NCBI GenBank assembly: GCA_036525535.1 | Contig: DATDAH010000202.1 | Location: 1-22,961 of the forward strand | Direction of reading: 5' to 3' | Source: DATDAH01 sp036525535 | GTDB lineage: Bacteria > Actinomycetota > Acidimicrobiia > Acidimicrobiales > DATDAH01 | Length of the DNA: 22,961 bases | In this document: positions 8,265 through 15,516 of the stretch, piece by piece | Layout of the letters: every line of letters starts with the position of its first letter | Numbering within the stretch: the first letter of the stretch is position 1 | The notes under the pieces: model-generated | What the model was told of the DNA's origin: nothing | The model's database searches: none | The model's input: only the letters and a program-made list of their open reading frames with translations | Translations under genes and position numbers: made by a program

Positions 8265-9313
8265 GCTGCGGCCTCCGCAGCCGGGTCAGCCAACGCATCG
8301 AAGTGGGCCATCAGGTCGGCGGCGTCCGGCCGTGAGGACGCGGCATGGGCGACCTCGGACCGGAAGGTGTCGATGGCGGCCTGGTGGCGCTCACCGAGGG
8401 ACTGGGCCAGGGCCCGGTCCCAGGTGCGACCGATCAGGTCGGCGCCGGCGTGCTCCCGCTTCGAGCCGACGACCGTGCGGTCCCGCATCTCGGTCAGCAC
8501 GGTCTTCAGGTACTCGACATGGGGGGTCTCGTCGGCCCGGATGTAGGCGATGAGGCGGGCCGCCTCGCCATCGCCGGCGACCAGGCCGGGGTCGTCGAGC
8601 AACGTCTCGGCCCAGGCGAAGGTGTGGAAGGCGGATATCTCGATGAGGAGCAGACGCGTCATCCGCTCGACCAGCATCTCGAGGTCGACGGAGACGTCGT
8701 CGGGCCAGAGACGCTGGGGGGCGGCCTTGGCCAGCTGGCCGATGCCCATCCGCCGGAGCATCAGGTCGGTCTCGTCCTCGCTGGGGGGATCGCCGAAGGC
8801 GACGTCGCGTGCCGCGAACCACATCTGCTTGTGGCCGCCCTCGGCCTCACCGTTCTCGGGGTCGTAGCCGGCCTCGTCCCGGGCGTGGGCCTCGAACAGG
8901 CCCGTGGTGAGGTGGGCCAGCGCGGTGCCGTCGGTGTCCTCGGCGAACGTGCGGCGTCGGTCGGGCACCGGGGAGAGGCGGATCATGCCGCCGAAGCCCT
9001 CGACGGTCCCGATGCGGGTCAGCGTGTCGATGATGGGCTCGGGCAGGCCGGACTCGATCAGGAAGCGGGCCTGGGCCACATTGGGGTAGTGGCTGGGCCA
9101 GGTCGCCAGGGGCACGTCCAGGAGGTCGGTGCCGAAGGTGGCCCGGTGGTTGGCCTGCCACGCCCTGATGGCCGGAACGCGATGGCGGGTGCGGGGCGAG
9201 ACGTAGGCGCCGTCAGCGTCGAACCCCCCGTGGCAGCGGACGCCGGCGGCGATCAATGGCTCTTCGTAGTCGTGCGAGGCGAGGAGCTCGGCCTCGTCGT
9301 AGGTCAGCTGCAC
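8261..9313 (-). CDS. Ferritin-like (possible diiron) protein of unknown function
   Basis: A 350-residue, largely helical protein I do not recognise by name. Possible diiron carboxylate positions occur in three helices: GEAEGGHKQMW (H161), LLLIEISAFHTFAW (E225, H230) and RADETPHVEYLKT (E262, H265), the last an ExxH pair typical of ferritin-like oxygenases. The ligand set is a guess from spacing, not from alignment. There is no signal peptide. GTG 9313 has GAGGGG 8 bases upstream, one of the clearest ribosome sites here. It is first in an operon with the LLM monooxygenase and is transcribed away from a TetR gene across a palindromic operator, so it is probably repressed by that TetR. It could instead be a scaffold without metal. 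Confidence 0.6.
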   Translation of the reverse strand: MQLTYDEAELLASHDYEEPLIAAGVRCHGGFDADGAYVSPRTRHRVPAIRAWQANHRATFGTDLLDVPLATWPSHYPNVAQARFLIESGLPEPIIDTLTRIGTVEGFGGMIRLSPVPDRRRTFAEDTDGTALAHLTTGLFEAHARDEAGYDPENGEAEGGHKQMWFAARDVAFGDPPSEDETDLMLRRMGIGQLAKAAPQRLWPDDVSVDLEMLVERMTRLLLIEISAFHTFAWAETLLDDPGLVAGDGEAARLIAYIRADETPHVEYLKTVLTEMRDRTVVGSKREHAGADLIGRTWDRALAQSLGERHQAAIDTFRSEVAHAASSRPDAADLMAHFDALADPAAEAAA

Positions 9314-9340
9314 GTCGAATCCCCCTCGTCGTCGGGACCA

Positions 9341-9364
9341 ACTGTATACTCACCTGTATACAGT
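9341..9364. promoter_or_regulatory. TetR-type operator between divergent promoters
   Basis: A perfect inverted repeat: ACTGTATAC, 6 bases, GTATACAGT. It lies between the ferritin-like gene and the TetR gene. TATACT (9345-9350, plus) and TATACA (9343-9348 or 9355-9360, minus) are good -10 boxes inside it, so a bound dimer would block both directions. Binding by the adjacent TetR protein is inferred from position. Confidence 0.75.
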
Positions 9365-9939
9365 CGCAAGCTCGCACCCTCCTGCGCCGCCCCGAGCGCC
9401 AGGCCCAGCTCCGGCGGGCCGCGGCGACGGCGTTCGCCCGCACGGGATTCGCCGGGACCTCGATGGACGACGTGGCCGCTGAGGCCGGTGTCAGCCGATT
9501 GATCGTCTACCGCAACTTCGCCACCAAGGCCGATCTGTACCGGGCCGTGCTGACCGGGGTCCGGGACCGGCTCCGGGACGAGTTCCTGGCCGGGTTCGAG
9601 CGCCGAGCCGAGGAGCCCGGCTTCGCCGTCCACGCGATGGTGGTCGTGGCCCGTGAGGACCCCGACGGCTTCCGCCTCTTGTGGCGCCACGCCGCTCGGG
9701 AGCCCGAGTTCGCGGCCTTCGCTGACGACTTCCACGACCGGGCCGTCTCCGCCGTCGACGCCCTGGTCGGGGCGCTGCTGCCCGACCCCGCCCTCCACCG
9801 GTGGGCCACCGCCCTGTCGGTCGACTACGTGGTCCAGGCCGTTCTCGGCTGGATGGACCACGGCGACCCCGCCCGCGACGACGAGCTCGAGCGGCGGGTG
9901 ACCGAGGGTCTCGTCGCCCTCTACCCGACCTGGCTGTGA
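9358..9939 (+). CDS. TetR family transcriptional regulator
   Basis: A repressor-type protein with an N-terminal helix-turn-helix: FARTGFAGTSMDDVAAEAGVS then RLIVYRNFATKADLYRAVL, followed by a variable ligand-binding part. It probably controls itself and the divergent ferritin-like/LLM operon through the operator it overlaps. The start is a puzzle. The frame has no ATG, GTG or TTG in a sensible place: the nearest ATG (9256) lies inside the divergent gene and would add 34 odd residues. ATA at 9358 sits 7 bases after TATACT, the spacing used by other leaderless genes here, and gives 193 residues; CTG at 9382 (185 residues) is the other option. The stop overlaps the next gene as GTGA, which suggests co-transcription. 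Confidence 0.85.
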   Translation: MQSQARTLLRRPERQAQLRRAAATAFARTGFAGTSMDDVAAEAGVSRLIVYRNFATKADLYRAVLTGVRDRLRDEFLAGFERRAEEPGFAVHAMVVVAREDPDGFRLLWRHAAREPEFAAFADDFHDRAVSAVDALVGALLPDPALHRWATALSVDYVVQAVLGWMDHGDPARDDELERRVTEGLVALYPTWL

Positions 9940-11009
9940 GCGTCGATCCCGCCTTCGCCGCCGTCGAAGACGCGTTTCGGGAGAACTTCGCCTCGAGGGG
10001 CGAAGTCGGCGCGGCCGTCTGCGTGATCGTGGAGGGCCGCATGGTCGTGGACCTGGCGGAAGGCGAGGGCTGGGTGCCGGACTCGCTGGTCAACGCCTTC
10101 TCGGTGGGGAAGGGCCTGACCGCGGCCGTGCTGGGTCACGCCATGGAGACTGCCGCCGTGGGCCTCGACGATCCGGTGACGGGCTGGTGGCCCGAACTGG
10201 ACCTCGGGCTCACCGTGGCCCAGCTGGCGTCTCACCAGGCCGGGCTCCCGGCGTTGCGGGGGCCCCAGCCCGAGTTCGTGATGTACGACTGGGACGCCAT
10301 GGTCGCCGCTCTGGCGGCCACGGTGCCCTGGTGGGAGCCGGGGACGGCCCACGGCTACCACACGAACACCTTCGGCTTCCTCGTGGGCGAGGTCGTCCGC
10401 CGAGCCACCGGCCGGTCGGTGGGGACGATCCTGCGGGAGATGGCCGCTCCGCTGGGGGCCGATGTGTTCATCGGCCTGCCCGACGACGAGCACGACCGGG
10501 TGGTGCCGTTCACCTTCCCGTCGATGGGCGGCTTCGTGGCGGCCGAGCCGGCCAACGAACACGAGCTGATGCTCCACAACGGCTACGCCAACCCTCGCCA
10601 CATCTCCGGCGTCGGCGTCGTCAACACGCCGGAGTGGCGACGAGCCGAGATCCCCTCGACCAACAGCCACGCCAGCGCTCGCGGCGTGGCTCGCTTCTAC
10701 GCAGGGATCCTCGACGGCGGCGTGCTCTCGGCGGAAACGGTGGCCGCCCTCACCGAGATCCGGGCCGATGGTCCCGATCTCGTGCTCGAGCGCCCGTCCC
10801 GGTTCGGCGCCGGATTCCAACTCCCCCAACCCGAGCGCCCCTTCGGCACGGGCCCCCGGGCCTTCGGCCACTTCGGCGCCGGCGGCTCCCTCGGATTCGC
10901 CGATCCCGACGCCGGGGTCGCCTTCGGCTACGTGATGGGCGAGCTCGGCCCCCGCTGGCAGAACCCGAGGAACCGGGCGCTGCTGGAGGCCGTCTCGGCC
11001 TGCCTCTGA
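9936..11009 (+). CDS. Serine hydrolase, beta-lactamase (class C)/esterase family
   Basis: A 357-residue protein of the penicillin-binding/class C beta-lactamase fold, of the esterase (EstB, LipE-like) branch. The nucleophile motif is SVGK (S56, K59); the second motif is GYHTNTFGFL with Y141 in the YxN position but Thr instead of Asn; the third is HFGAGGSLG (H312, G314), which replaces KTG as in esterases. GLDDPVTGWWPEL and LASHQAGLPAL are other family blocks. There is no signal peptide, so an intracellular ester or lactone hydrolase is more likely than a true beta-lactamase. GTG 9936 overlaps the TetR stop as GTGA, and no ribosome site is visible, so translation is probably coupled to the TetR gene. 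Confidence 0.88.
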   Translation: MSVDPAFAAVEDAFRENFASRGEVGAAVCVIVEGRMVVDLAEGEGWVPDSLVNAFSVGKGLTAAVLGHAMETAAVGLDDPVTGWWPELDLGLTVAQLASHQAGLPALRGPQPEFVMYDWDAMVAALAATVPWWEPGTAHGYHTNTFGFLVGEVVRRATGRSVGTILREMAAPLGADVFIGLPDDEHDRVVPFTFPSMGGFVAAEPANEHELMLHNGYANPRHISGVGVVNTPEWRRAEIPSTNSHASARGVARFYAGILDGGVLSAETVAALTEIRADGPDLVLERPSRFGAGFQLPQPERPFGTGPRAFGHFGAGGSLGFADPDAGVAFGYVMGELGPRWQNPRNRALLEAVSACL

Positions 11010-11023
11010 CCCCACCCTCGGAC

Positions 11024-11875
11024 TCAGGTGAGCTGTGATCGCCAGTCCCGCAGGAAGTCCTGGCTCTTCGCGTGGTCAGCGAGGCCGGGCTGGTTGGTGC
11101 AGAGGGCGACGGCGACGCGGGCCTCGGGGTCGAGGGTGAAGTACGTCTCGAAGCCGCTCCAGTCGCCGTGGTGGTAGAGCACCCGGTGGCCCGTGACCTC
11201 GGACACGAAGATGCCGACGCCGCCACGGTCGCCGTCCTCGTCGGTGGTCTCGACCGTGGTCAGCTGCAGGGCGAGGACCTCTTCGCCGAACGGTGCCGTC
11301 GAGTAGGCGTCCGCCCAGCGCACGAGCTCGGCCGGCGTGGACCACATCGCGCCGTCCCCGACCTGCTCCCACGGTGAGTCCGCCGGGTCGCCGTTGACAT
11401 CGAATGACGTGGCGTTGTCGGGGTGCCGATCCAGGGGGTCCATGACCATGTCCAGGCCGAGCGGACCGAACACCCGCTCCTGCAGGACCTCCTCCAGTGA
11501 CGCGCCGGTCGCCTCCTCCACCCGCTGCCCGAGGACGAAGTAGTTCGTGTTCGAATACGCCCACGCCGTACCCGGCTCGAAGTCCAAGGGCGCGCCGTCG
11601 AGGACGGCCAGCGCATCGGCGGTGGTCGTCACGTCCCGATACCCGTAGCCCGCCGCCTTCAGCAGCTCGATGTAGTCGGGGAGGCCGCTGCGGTGGTGCA
11701 GGAGGCGCCAGATCTCGTCATCCAGGTCGAGGGTCAGCAGCGCGGCCAAGCCGGTGAATTGCTTGGAGGTCGAGGCGATGTCGAACCGCGTCGCCGGCGT
11801 GTGGGGCCCGGTGCACTCGGTGTGGACGACCTCGCCCCGGTGGCCGACGGCCAGCGACCAACCGACCTCGTTCAC
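11024..11875 (-). CDS. Compact serine hydrolase, beta-lactamase-like
   Basis: A 283-residue protein of the class C beta-lactamase/esterase fold. All three active-site motifs are present: STSK (S35, K38), YSN (107-109) and HHG (235-237). GLPDYIELL and ERVFGPLGLDMVMDP are standard blocks. It is short: the segment between SKQFTGLAALL and LLHHRSGLPDY lacks roughly 15-20 residues found in typical relatives, so S35 and Y107 are only 72 apart. There is no signal peptide. GTG 11875 overlaps the stop of the upstream LLM gene as GTGA, so the pair is one operon. The frame is intact, so this is a natural short form and not an obvious pseudogene. Its substrate is unknown. It converges on the other serine hydrolase gene, 14 bases apart. 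Confidence 0.85.
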   Translation of the reverse strand: MNEVGWSLAVGHRGEVVHTECTGPHTPATRFDIASTSKQFTGLAALLTLDLDDEIWRLLHHRSGLPDYIELLKAAGYGYRDVTTTADALAVLDGAPLDFEPGTAWAYSNTNYFVLGQRVEEATGASLEEVLQERVFGPLGLDMVMDPLDRHPDNATSFDVNGDPADSPWEQVGDGAMWSTPAELVRWADAYSTAPFGEEVLALQLTTVETTDEDGDRGGVGIFVSEVTGHRVLYHHGDWSGFETYFTLDPEARVAVALCTNQPGLADHAKSQDFLRDWRSQLT

Positions 11876-12771
11876 GCCTGGAGCGGCAGCACAGCCTCCG
11901 CCAGAGCGTCCAGCTCCGCCTCCCAGTCGTCGGGCTCGACGATGGGCAACACCACGAACTTGCTGGCTCCGGCGTCGACCATCTCCTCCAGCCTGGCCTT
12001 CAGGCCGGCGTGGCCGGACGGGATTATCTGCGTCGGGTCGGTGATGTCCGGCCGTCGCTTCTGGACGAAGGGGAGCAAGACGTCCGGTACCTCGCCGTGG
12101 GCGTAGGCCACGAGCGCTCCGAAGTGCTCAGGGTCGATCGCCCGGCCGGCCTCCGAGGCGGCCTCCTCGATGGCCGGGATGCCGTTGGCGATGTCGGTGG
12201 CGTCGCAGAACGAGGGCAGCCAGCCGTCACCGAGACGCCCCACTCGCCGCAGCTCCGAGGGGGCCTGGCCGCCCAGCCACACATCCATCGGCTGCTGGAT
12301 CGGCTTCGGCTTCACCGTGATGCCGTCGAGGTCGAAGCGCTCGCCGTGGTGCTCGACGTCGTCCTCGACCCAGAGTCGCCGCAGCAGCGGCAGGGCCTCG
12401 TTGAACCACGGTGCCCGCTCTTTGCGGTCCACACCGAATGCCTGCTGCTCGCGAGGGTCGGCCACCCCGAGGCCGAAGGCCGGCAGGAGCCGGCCGCTGG
12501 ACAGCCGATCGAGGCTGGCCAGCTCCTGGGCCACCAGCACAGGGTTGCGCCCGGGCAGGACCATGACACTCATCCCGAACTTGATGCGCTCGGTTCGCCC
12601 GGCGGCGTAGGCCAGCCCGACGACGGGGTCGGGGCCATCGCCGCTGACCCGCTCGCTCAGCCACAAGGAGTCGAAGCCGTGGTGCTCCAGGCCGTCCACC
12701 AGCGGGTCGAACCGGGCCGGGTCGTTGGTGACCGTCCGAGTGCCCAGGCCGAAACCGACGCGGATCTTCAT
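11872..12771 (-). CDS. LLM class oxidoreductase, probably F420-dependent
   Basis: A 299-residue luciferase-like TIM-barrel protein. The blocks HGFDSLWLSERV, ERIKFGMSVMVLPGRNPVLVAQELASLD, LSSGRLLPAFGLG, VEHHGERFDLDGITVKPKPIQQPMDVWLGG and RLGDGWLPSF are those of small LLM proteins that in actinobacteria commonly use coenzyme F420; cofactor choice cannot be settled from sequence by eye. The open frame continues upstream, but ATG 12771 gives the standard beta-strand MKIRVGFGLG. GGGGGAG lies about 9 bases upstream, so this gene appears to be ribosome-site led, unlike most here. It starts 19 bases from the divergent SDR gene and overlaps the compact serine hydrolase by 4 bases. Confidence 0.88.
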   Translation of the reverse strand: MKIRVGFGLGTRTVTNDPARFDPLVDGLEHHGFDSLWLSERVSGDGPDPVVGLAYAAGRTERIKFGMSVMVLPGRNPVLVAQELASLDRLSSGRLLPAFGLGVADPREQQAFGVDRKERAPWFNEALPLLRRLWVEDDVEHHGERFDLDGITVKPKPIQQPMDVWLGGQAPSELRRVGRLGDGWLPSFCDATDIANGIPAIEEAASEAGRAIDPEHFGALVAYAHGEVPDVLLPFVQKRRPDITDPTQIIPSGHAGLKARLEEMVDAGASKFVVLPIVEPDDWEAELDALAEAVLPLQA

Positions 12772-12776
12772 CTCCG

Positions 12777-12782
12777 TAGTCT
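12777..12782 (+). promoter_or_regulatory. -10 box TAGTCT of the SDR gene
   Basis: TAGTCT, 8 bases before ATG 12791, implying a leaderless mRNA. It lies in the 19-base gap between divergent start codons, directly over the LLM gene's leader and ribosome site. Confidence 0.5.
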
Positions 12783-12790
12783 CCCCCAGG

Positions 12791-13546
12791 ATGGATCCTT
12801 TCCGGTTGGACGGACGGGTGGCCCTGGTCACGGGCGCATCGGCGGGGCTGGGCGAGCGCTTCGCCCGGGTCCTCGCCGGTGCCGGAGCCTCGGTGGTGCT
12901 GGTGGCCCGCCGCTCCGACCGCCTGGCCACGCTCGCCGCCGACCTCGACGGGGCCCTGGTCGCACCGGCGGACCTGGCGGATCCCGAGCAGCGGGCGACC
13001 GCGGTGACCGCCGCCCTCGACCGCTTCGGGCGGGTGGACGTGCTGGTCAACAACGCCGGCGTCAGCGACGGGCCCCAGCGGGCCGAGACGGAGGACCCGG
13101 CCGACTTCGCCCTCGCCGTCGAGGTGAACCTCACGGCCTCGTTCCACCTGTCGCGCCTCGTCGCCCCGGGGATGATCGAGCGGGGGAACGGCTCGATCGT
13201 GAACATCACGTCCGTCCACGGGCTGGTCGCTTCCGCGCCCAATCGGCAGGCGGGCTACGTGGCCAGCAAGACCGGTCTGGTCGGCCTCACCCGCGAGCTG
13301 GCCTGCCAGTGGGCCACCGGCGGTGTACGGGTGAACGCGGTCGCCCCCGGCTACTTCGCCACCGACCTGACCGGCGAGATGATCGCCTCGGACGCGGGGA
13401 GCGAGTGGATCGAGCGCAACACGCCGATGCGTCGGGTCGGCGCCGAGCACGAGCTGGACGGGGTCCTTCTCTTCCTGGCCTCCGACGCCAGCACGTACGT
13501 CACGGGCCAGACCATCGCCGTGGACGGCGGTTGGACGGCGCGGTAG
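12791..13546 (+). CDS. Short-chain dehydrogenase/reductase (classical SDR)
   Basis: A 251-residue NAD(P)-dependent oxidoreductase of the classical SDR family. TGASAGLG (14-21) is the cofactor-binding glycine motif, ARR (39-41) the acidic/basic switch region and suggests NADPH, NNAG (87-90) the structural motif, and S141, Y156, K160 the catalytic triad (YVASK). VNAVAPGYFATDLT and YVTGQTIAVDGGW are the usual C-terminal blocks of the FabG-like branch. ATG 12791 is supported by the TAGTCT box and by the family N-terminus; the frame is open further upstream but has no relation to known SDRs. Substrate unknown. It is followed by fumC after 23 bases, but fumC has its own -10 box. Confidence 0.93.
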   Translation: MDPFRLDGRVALVTGASAGLGERFARVLAGAGASVVLVARRSDRLATLAADLDGALVAPADLADPEQRATAVTAALDRFGRVDVLVNNAGVSDGPQRAETEDPADFALAVEVNLTASFHLSRLVAPGMIERGNGSIVNITSVHGLVASAPNRQAGYVASKTGLVGLTRELACQWATGGVRVNAVAPGYFATDLTGEMIASDAGSEWIERNTPMRRVGAEHELDGVLLFLASDASTYVTGQTIAVDGGWTAR

Positions 13547-13556
13547 AGGCCCTGGG

Positions 13557-13562
13557 TAGCGT
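13557..13562 (+). promoter_or_regulatory. -10 box TAGCGT of fumC
   Basis: TAGCGT, 7 bases before ATG 13570. TTGGAC at 13531-13536 could be a -35 element, though the 20-base spacer is long. Confidence 0.55.
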
Positions 13563-13569
13563 CAGGACC

Positions 13570-14979
13570 ATGACGAAGTCCGACGGTGGGTTCCGCATCG
13601 AGCACGACTCCATGGGTGAGGTGCAGGTGCCCTTCAACGCCAAGTACGCGGCTCAGACCAAGCGGGCAGTGGAGAACTTCCCGATCTCGGGCCTGACCAT
13701 CGATCGCCGCCTCATCCGTGCGCTGGCCATGATCAAGGGCGAGGCCGCCAAGGTGAACGCCGGACTCGACGAGGTCCCCGACGTCGATCAGGCGATCGCC
13801 GACGCCATCGCCGCCGCGGCCGACGAGGTGGCCGAGGGGGAGTGGGACTTGGAGTTCCCTATCGATGTCTTCCAGACGGGCTCGGGCACGTCGTCGAACA
13901 TGAACATCAACGAGGTCCTGGCCACGCTGGCCAGCGAGAAGCTGGGGGAGAAGGGCGCCGTCCACCCCAACGACCACGTCAACGCTTCGCAGTCGTCCAA
14001 CGACGTGTTCCCGACCGCCATCCACGTGGCGGTGGCCGAGGCCCTGCGGGACGACCTGCTCCCGGCACTCGCCCACCTGGCCGCCTCCCTCGGGCGCAAG
14101 GCCAGCGAGCTCAGCGGCGTCGTCAAGTCCGGCCGGACCCACCTCATGGACGCCACCCCGGTGACGCTCGGCCAGGAGTTCGGCGGGTTCGCCGCCCAGA
14201 TCAGTCAGGGCGCCGAGCGCCTCGAGGGGGCGCTGGACCGGGTCGGCGAGGTCCCCCTTGGCGGCACCGCCGTCGGCACGGGCATCAACGCCCCTCCCGC
14301 GTTCGCCCCGGCGGTGATCGCGGCCTTGGCGAAGCGCACGGGGTTGCCCATCACGGAGTCCCGGAACCACTTCGCCGCCCAGGCGTCCCGGGACGGCCTC
14401 GTCGATGCCTCCGGCCTCCTGCGGGTCATCGCCGTCGCCCTGATCAAGATCGCCAACGACCTGCGCTGGATGGGCTCAGGTCCCCGCACCGGCTTGGCCG
14501 AGATCCGCATCCCCGATCTCCAGCCCGGCTCGTCGATCATGCCGGGCAAGGTCAACCCCGTGCTCGCCGAGGCCGTCACCCAGGTCGCGGCCCACGTCAT
14601 CGGCAACGACGGCGCCGTCGCCTTCGGTGGCTCGCAGGGCACTCTCGAGCTCAACGTCTTCATGCCGATGATGGCTCACAACCTGCTGGAGTCCATCCGG
14701 CTGCTGGCCAACGTCTGCCGCACCTTCGCGGACAAGTGCGTCGACGGCATCGAGGCCAACGTCGAGCGGTGCCGCGAGTACGCCGAATCGTCGCCCTCGA
14801 TCGGCACCGCGCTCAACCCCTACATCGGCTACGAGAAGACCGCCGCCGTCATCAAGCGTGCGGCGAAGGAGAACAAGACCATCCGGGAGGTCGTCCTGGA
14901 CGAGGGCCTGATGTCCGACGAGGAGTTGACCAAGGCCCTCGACATCGAAGCGATGACCCGCGGCGGGATCATCGGCTAG
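13570..14979 (+). CDS. fumC: Class II fumarate hydratase
   Basis: A 469-residue iron-independent fumarase that interconverts fumarate and L-malate in the citric acid cycle, as a cytoplasmic homotetramer. FRIEHDSMGEVQVP begins the family N-terminus. GSGTSSNMN (104-112), HPNDHVNASQSSND, SGRTHLMDATPVTLGQE and the superfamily signature GSSIMPGKVNP (320-330) with S321 in the catalytic loop are all intact. NPYIGYEKTA and the C-terminal GIIG are typical. The neighbouring classes in this superfamily (aspartase, argininosuccinate lyase) differ at these blocks, and the TPVTLGQE and NHFAAQ sequences favour fumarase. The frame runs open about 1.5 kb upstream, but ATG 13570 is fixed by the family N-terminus and by the -10 box 7 bases before it. 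Confidence 0.97.
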   Translation: MTKSDGGFRIEHDSMGEVQVPFNAKYAAQTKRAVENFPISGLTIDRRLIRALAMIKGEAAKVNAGLDEVPDVDQAIADAIAAAADEVAEGEWDLEFPIDVFQTGSGTSSNMNINEVLATLASEKLGEKGAVHPNDHVNASQSSNDVFPTAIHVAVAEALRDDLLPALAHLAASLGRKASELSGVVKSGRTHLMDATPVTLGQEFGGFAAQISQGAERLEGALDRVGEVPLGGTAVGTGINAPPAFAPAVIAALAKRTGLPITESRNHFAAQASRDGLVDASGLLRVIAVALIKIANDLRWMGSGPRTGLAEIRIPDLQPGSSIMPGKVNPVLAEAVTQVAAHVIGNDGAVAFGGSQGTLELNVFMPMMAHNLLESIRLLANVCRTFADKCVDGIEANVERCREYAESSPSIGTALNPYIGYEKTAAVIKRAAKENKTIREVVLDEGLMSDEELTKALDIEAMTRGGIIG

Positions 14980-14982
14980 TCG

Positions 14983-15471
14983 TCAGCCGGTGGCGGAGGA
15001 ACCCCGGAACGGCCCGGGGTCGCCGGGGGCGGGGATGTTCGGCGGGGTCCAGCTCATCTCGCGGGCCAGGTCGGTGGTGGCGGCCCGCCACTCCAGCGGA
15101 TCCCATCCTTCGGCCTTCGACGCCACGGTGAGGTCGGTCCGGATGTGCACGAAGGCGGGCAGGGTCTCTATCTCGAAGGCCTTCACCAGGTCCCGGTCGG
15201 GGTCGGCGAACGTGAGGAACTCGGTGGCCCAGGGACCCAGGAAGCGGCGGACGTCGTCGTCCTTGGCCGTGACGGCGAAGCCGACCCGACAGTCAGCCTG
15301 GGCGAAGCTGCGCAGGATCCGACCGGCCGTCTCGAGCAGCCACGCGCTCTCGTTCGTGTAGGGGTCGAGCACGACGAGCACCAGGTGGAAGTTCGTGACC
15401 CACTCCGACAGCGGGCGGGCCTCGCCGGCCAGCGGCGCGAGCTCGAGGTCGGGAGGCGCCGGCGTCGTCAC
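14983..15471 (-). CDS. Thioredoxin-fold protein without the CxxC motif
   Basis: A 162-residue protein with a thioredoxin/redoxin-like pattern: a strand (FHLVLVVLDPY, 29-38), a helix where CxxC would normally begin (TNESAWLLETA), a second strand (RVGFAVTAK), and ETLPAFVHIRTDLTV (102-116) with the cis-proline loop. The active-site cysteines are absent; the only Cys is C61, so it cannot act as a classical disulfide reductase. The C-terminus (MSWTPPNIPAPGDPGPF) is proline-rich. There is no signal peptide. GTG 15471 is 8 bases after TACCTT, so it has its own promoter, 45 bases downstream of the amine oxidase gene on the same strand. Fold assignment is moderate; function is unknown. Confidence 0.6.
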   Translation of the reverse strand: MTTPAPPDLELAPLAGEARPLSEWVTNFHLVLVVLDPYTNESAWLLETAGRILRSFAQADCRVGFAVTAKDDDVRRFLGPWATEFLTFADPDRDLVKAFEIETLPAFVHIRTDLTVASKAEGWDPLEWRAATTDLAREMSWTPPNIPAPGDPGPFRGSSATG

Positions 15472-15479
15472 GGACTGGG

Positions 15480-15485
15480 AAGGTA
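15480..15485 (-). promoter_or_regulatory. -10 box TACCTT of the thioredoxin-fold gene
   Basis: TACCTT on the minus strand, 8 bases before GTG 15471, within the 45-base gap after the amine oxidase stop. It suggests separate leaderless expression. Confidence 0.5.
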
Positions 15486-15516
15486 CTGCCCCCGGTTCGG
15501 CGAACGCGAACTCTGG

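Noticed and set aside
7446..8546. Plus-strand open frame of 366 codons across the LLM gene
   Set aside because: Antisense shadow of a clear luciferase-like protein; no domain seen.
9936..11009. Antibiotic-resistance beta-lactamase
   Set aside because: No signal peptide, HFG in place of KTG and Thr in the YxN motif all favour an intracellular esterase-type hydrolase.
12010..13569. Upstream extension of the fumC frame by about 520 codons
   Set aside because: It runs antisense through the LLM gene and out of frame through the SDR gene; fumC has a normal N-terminus and -10 box at 13570.
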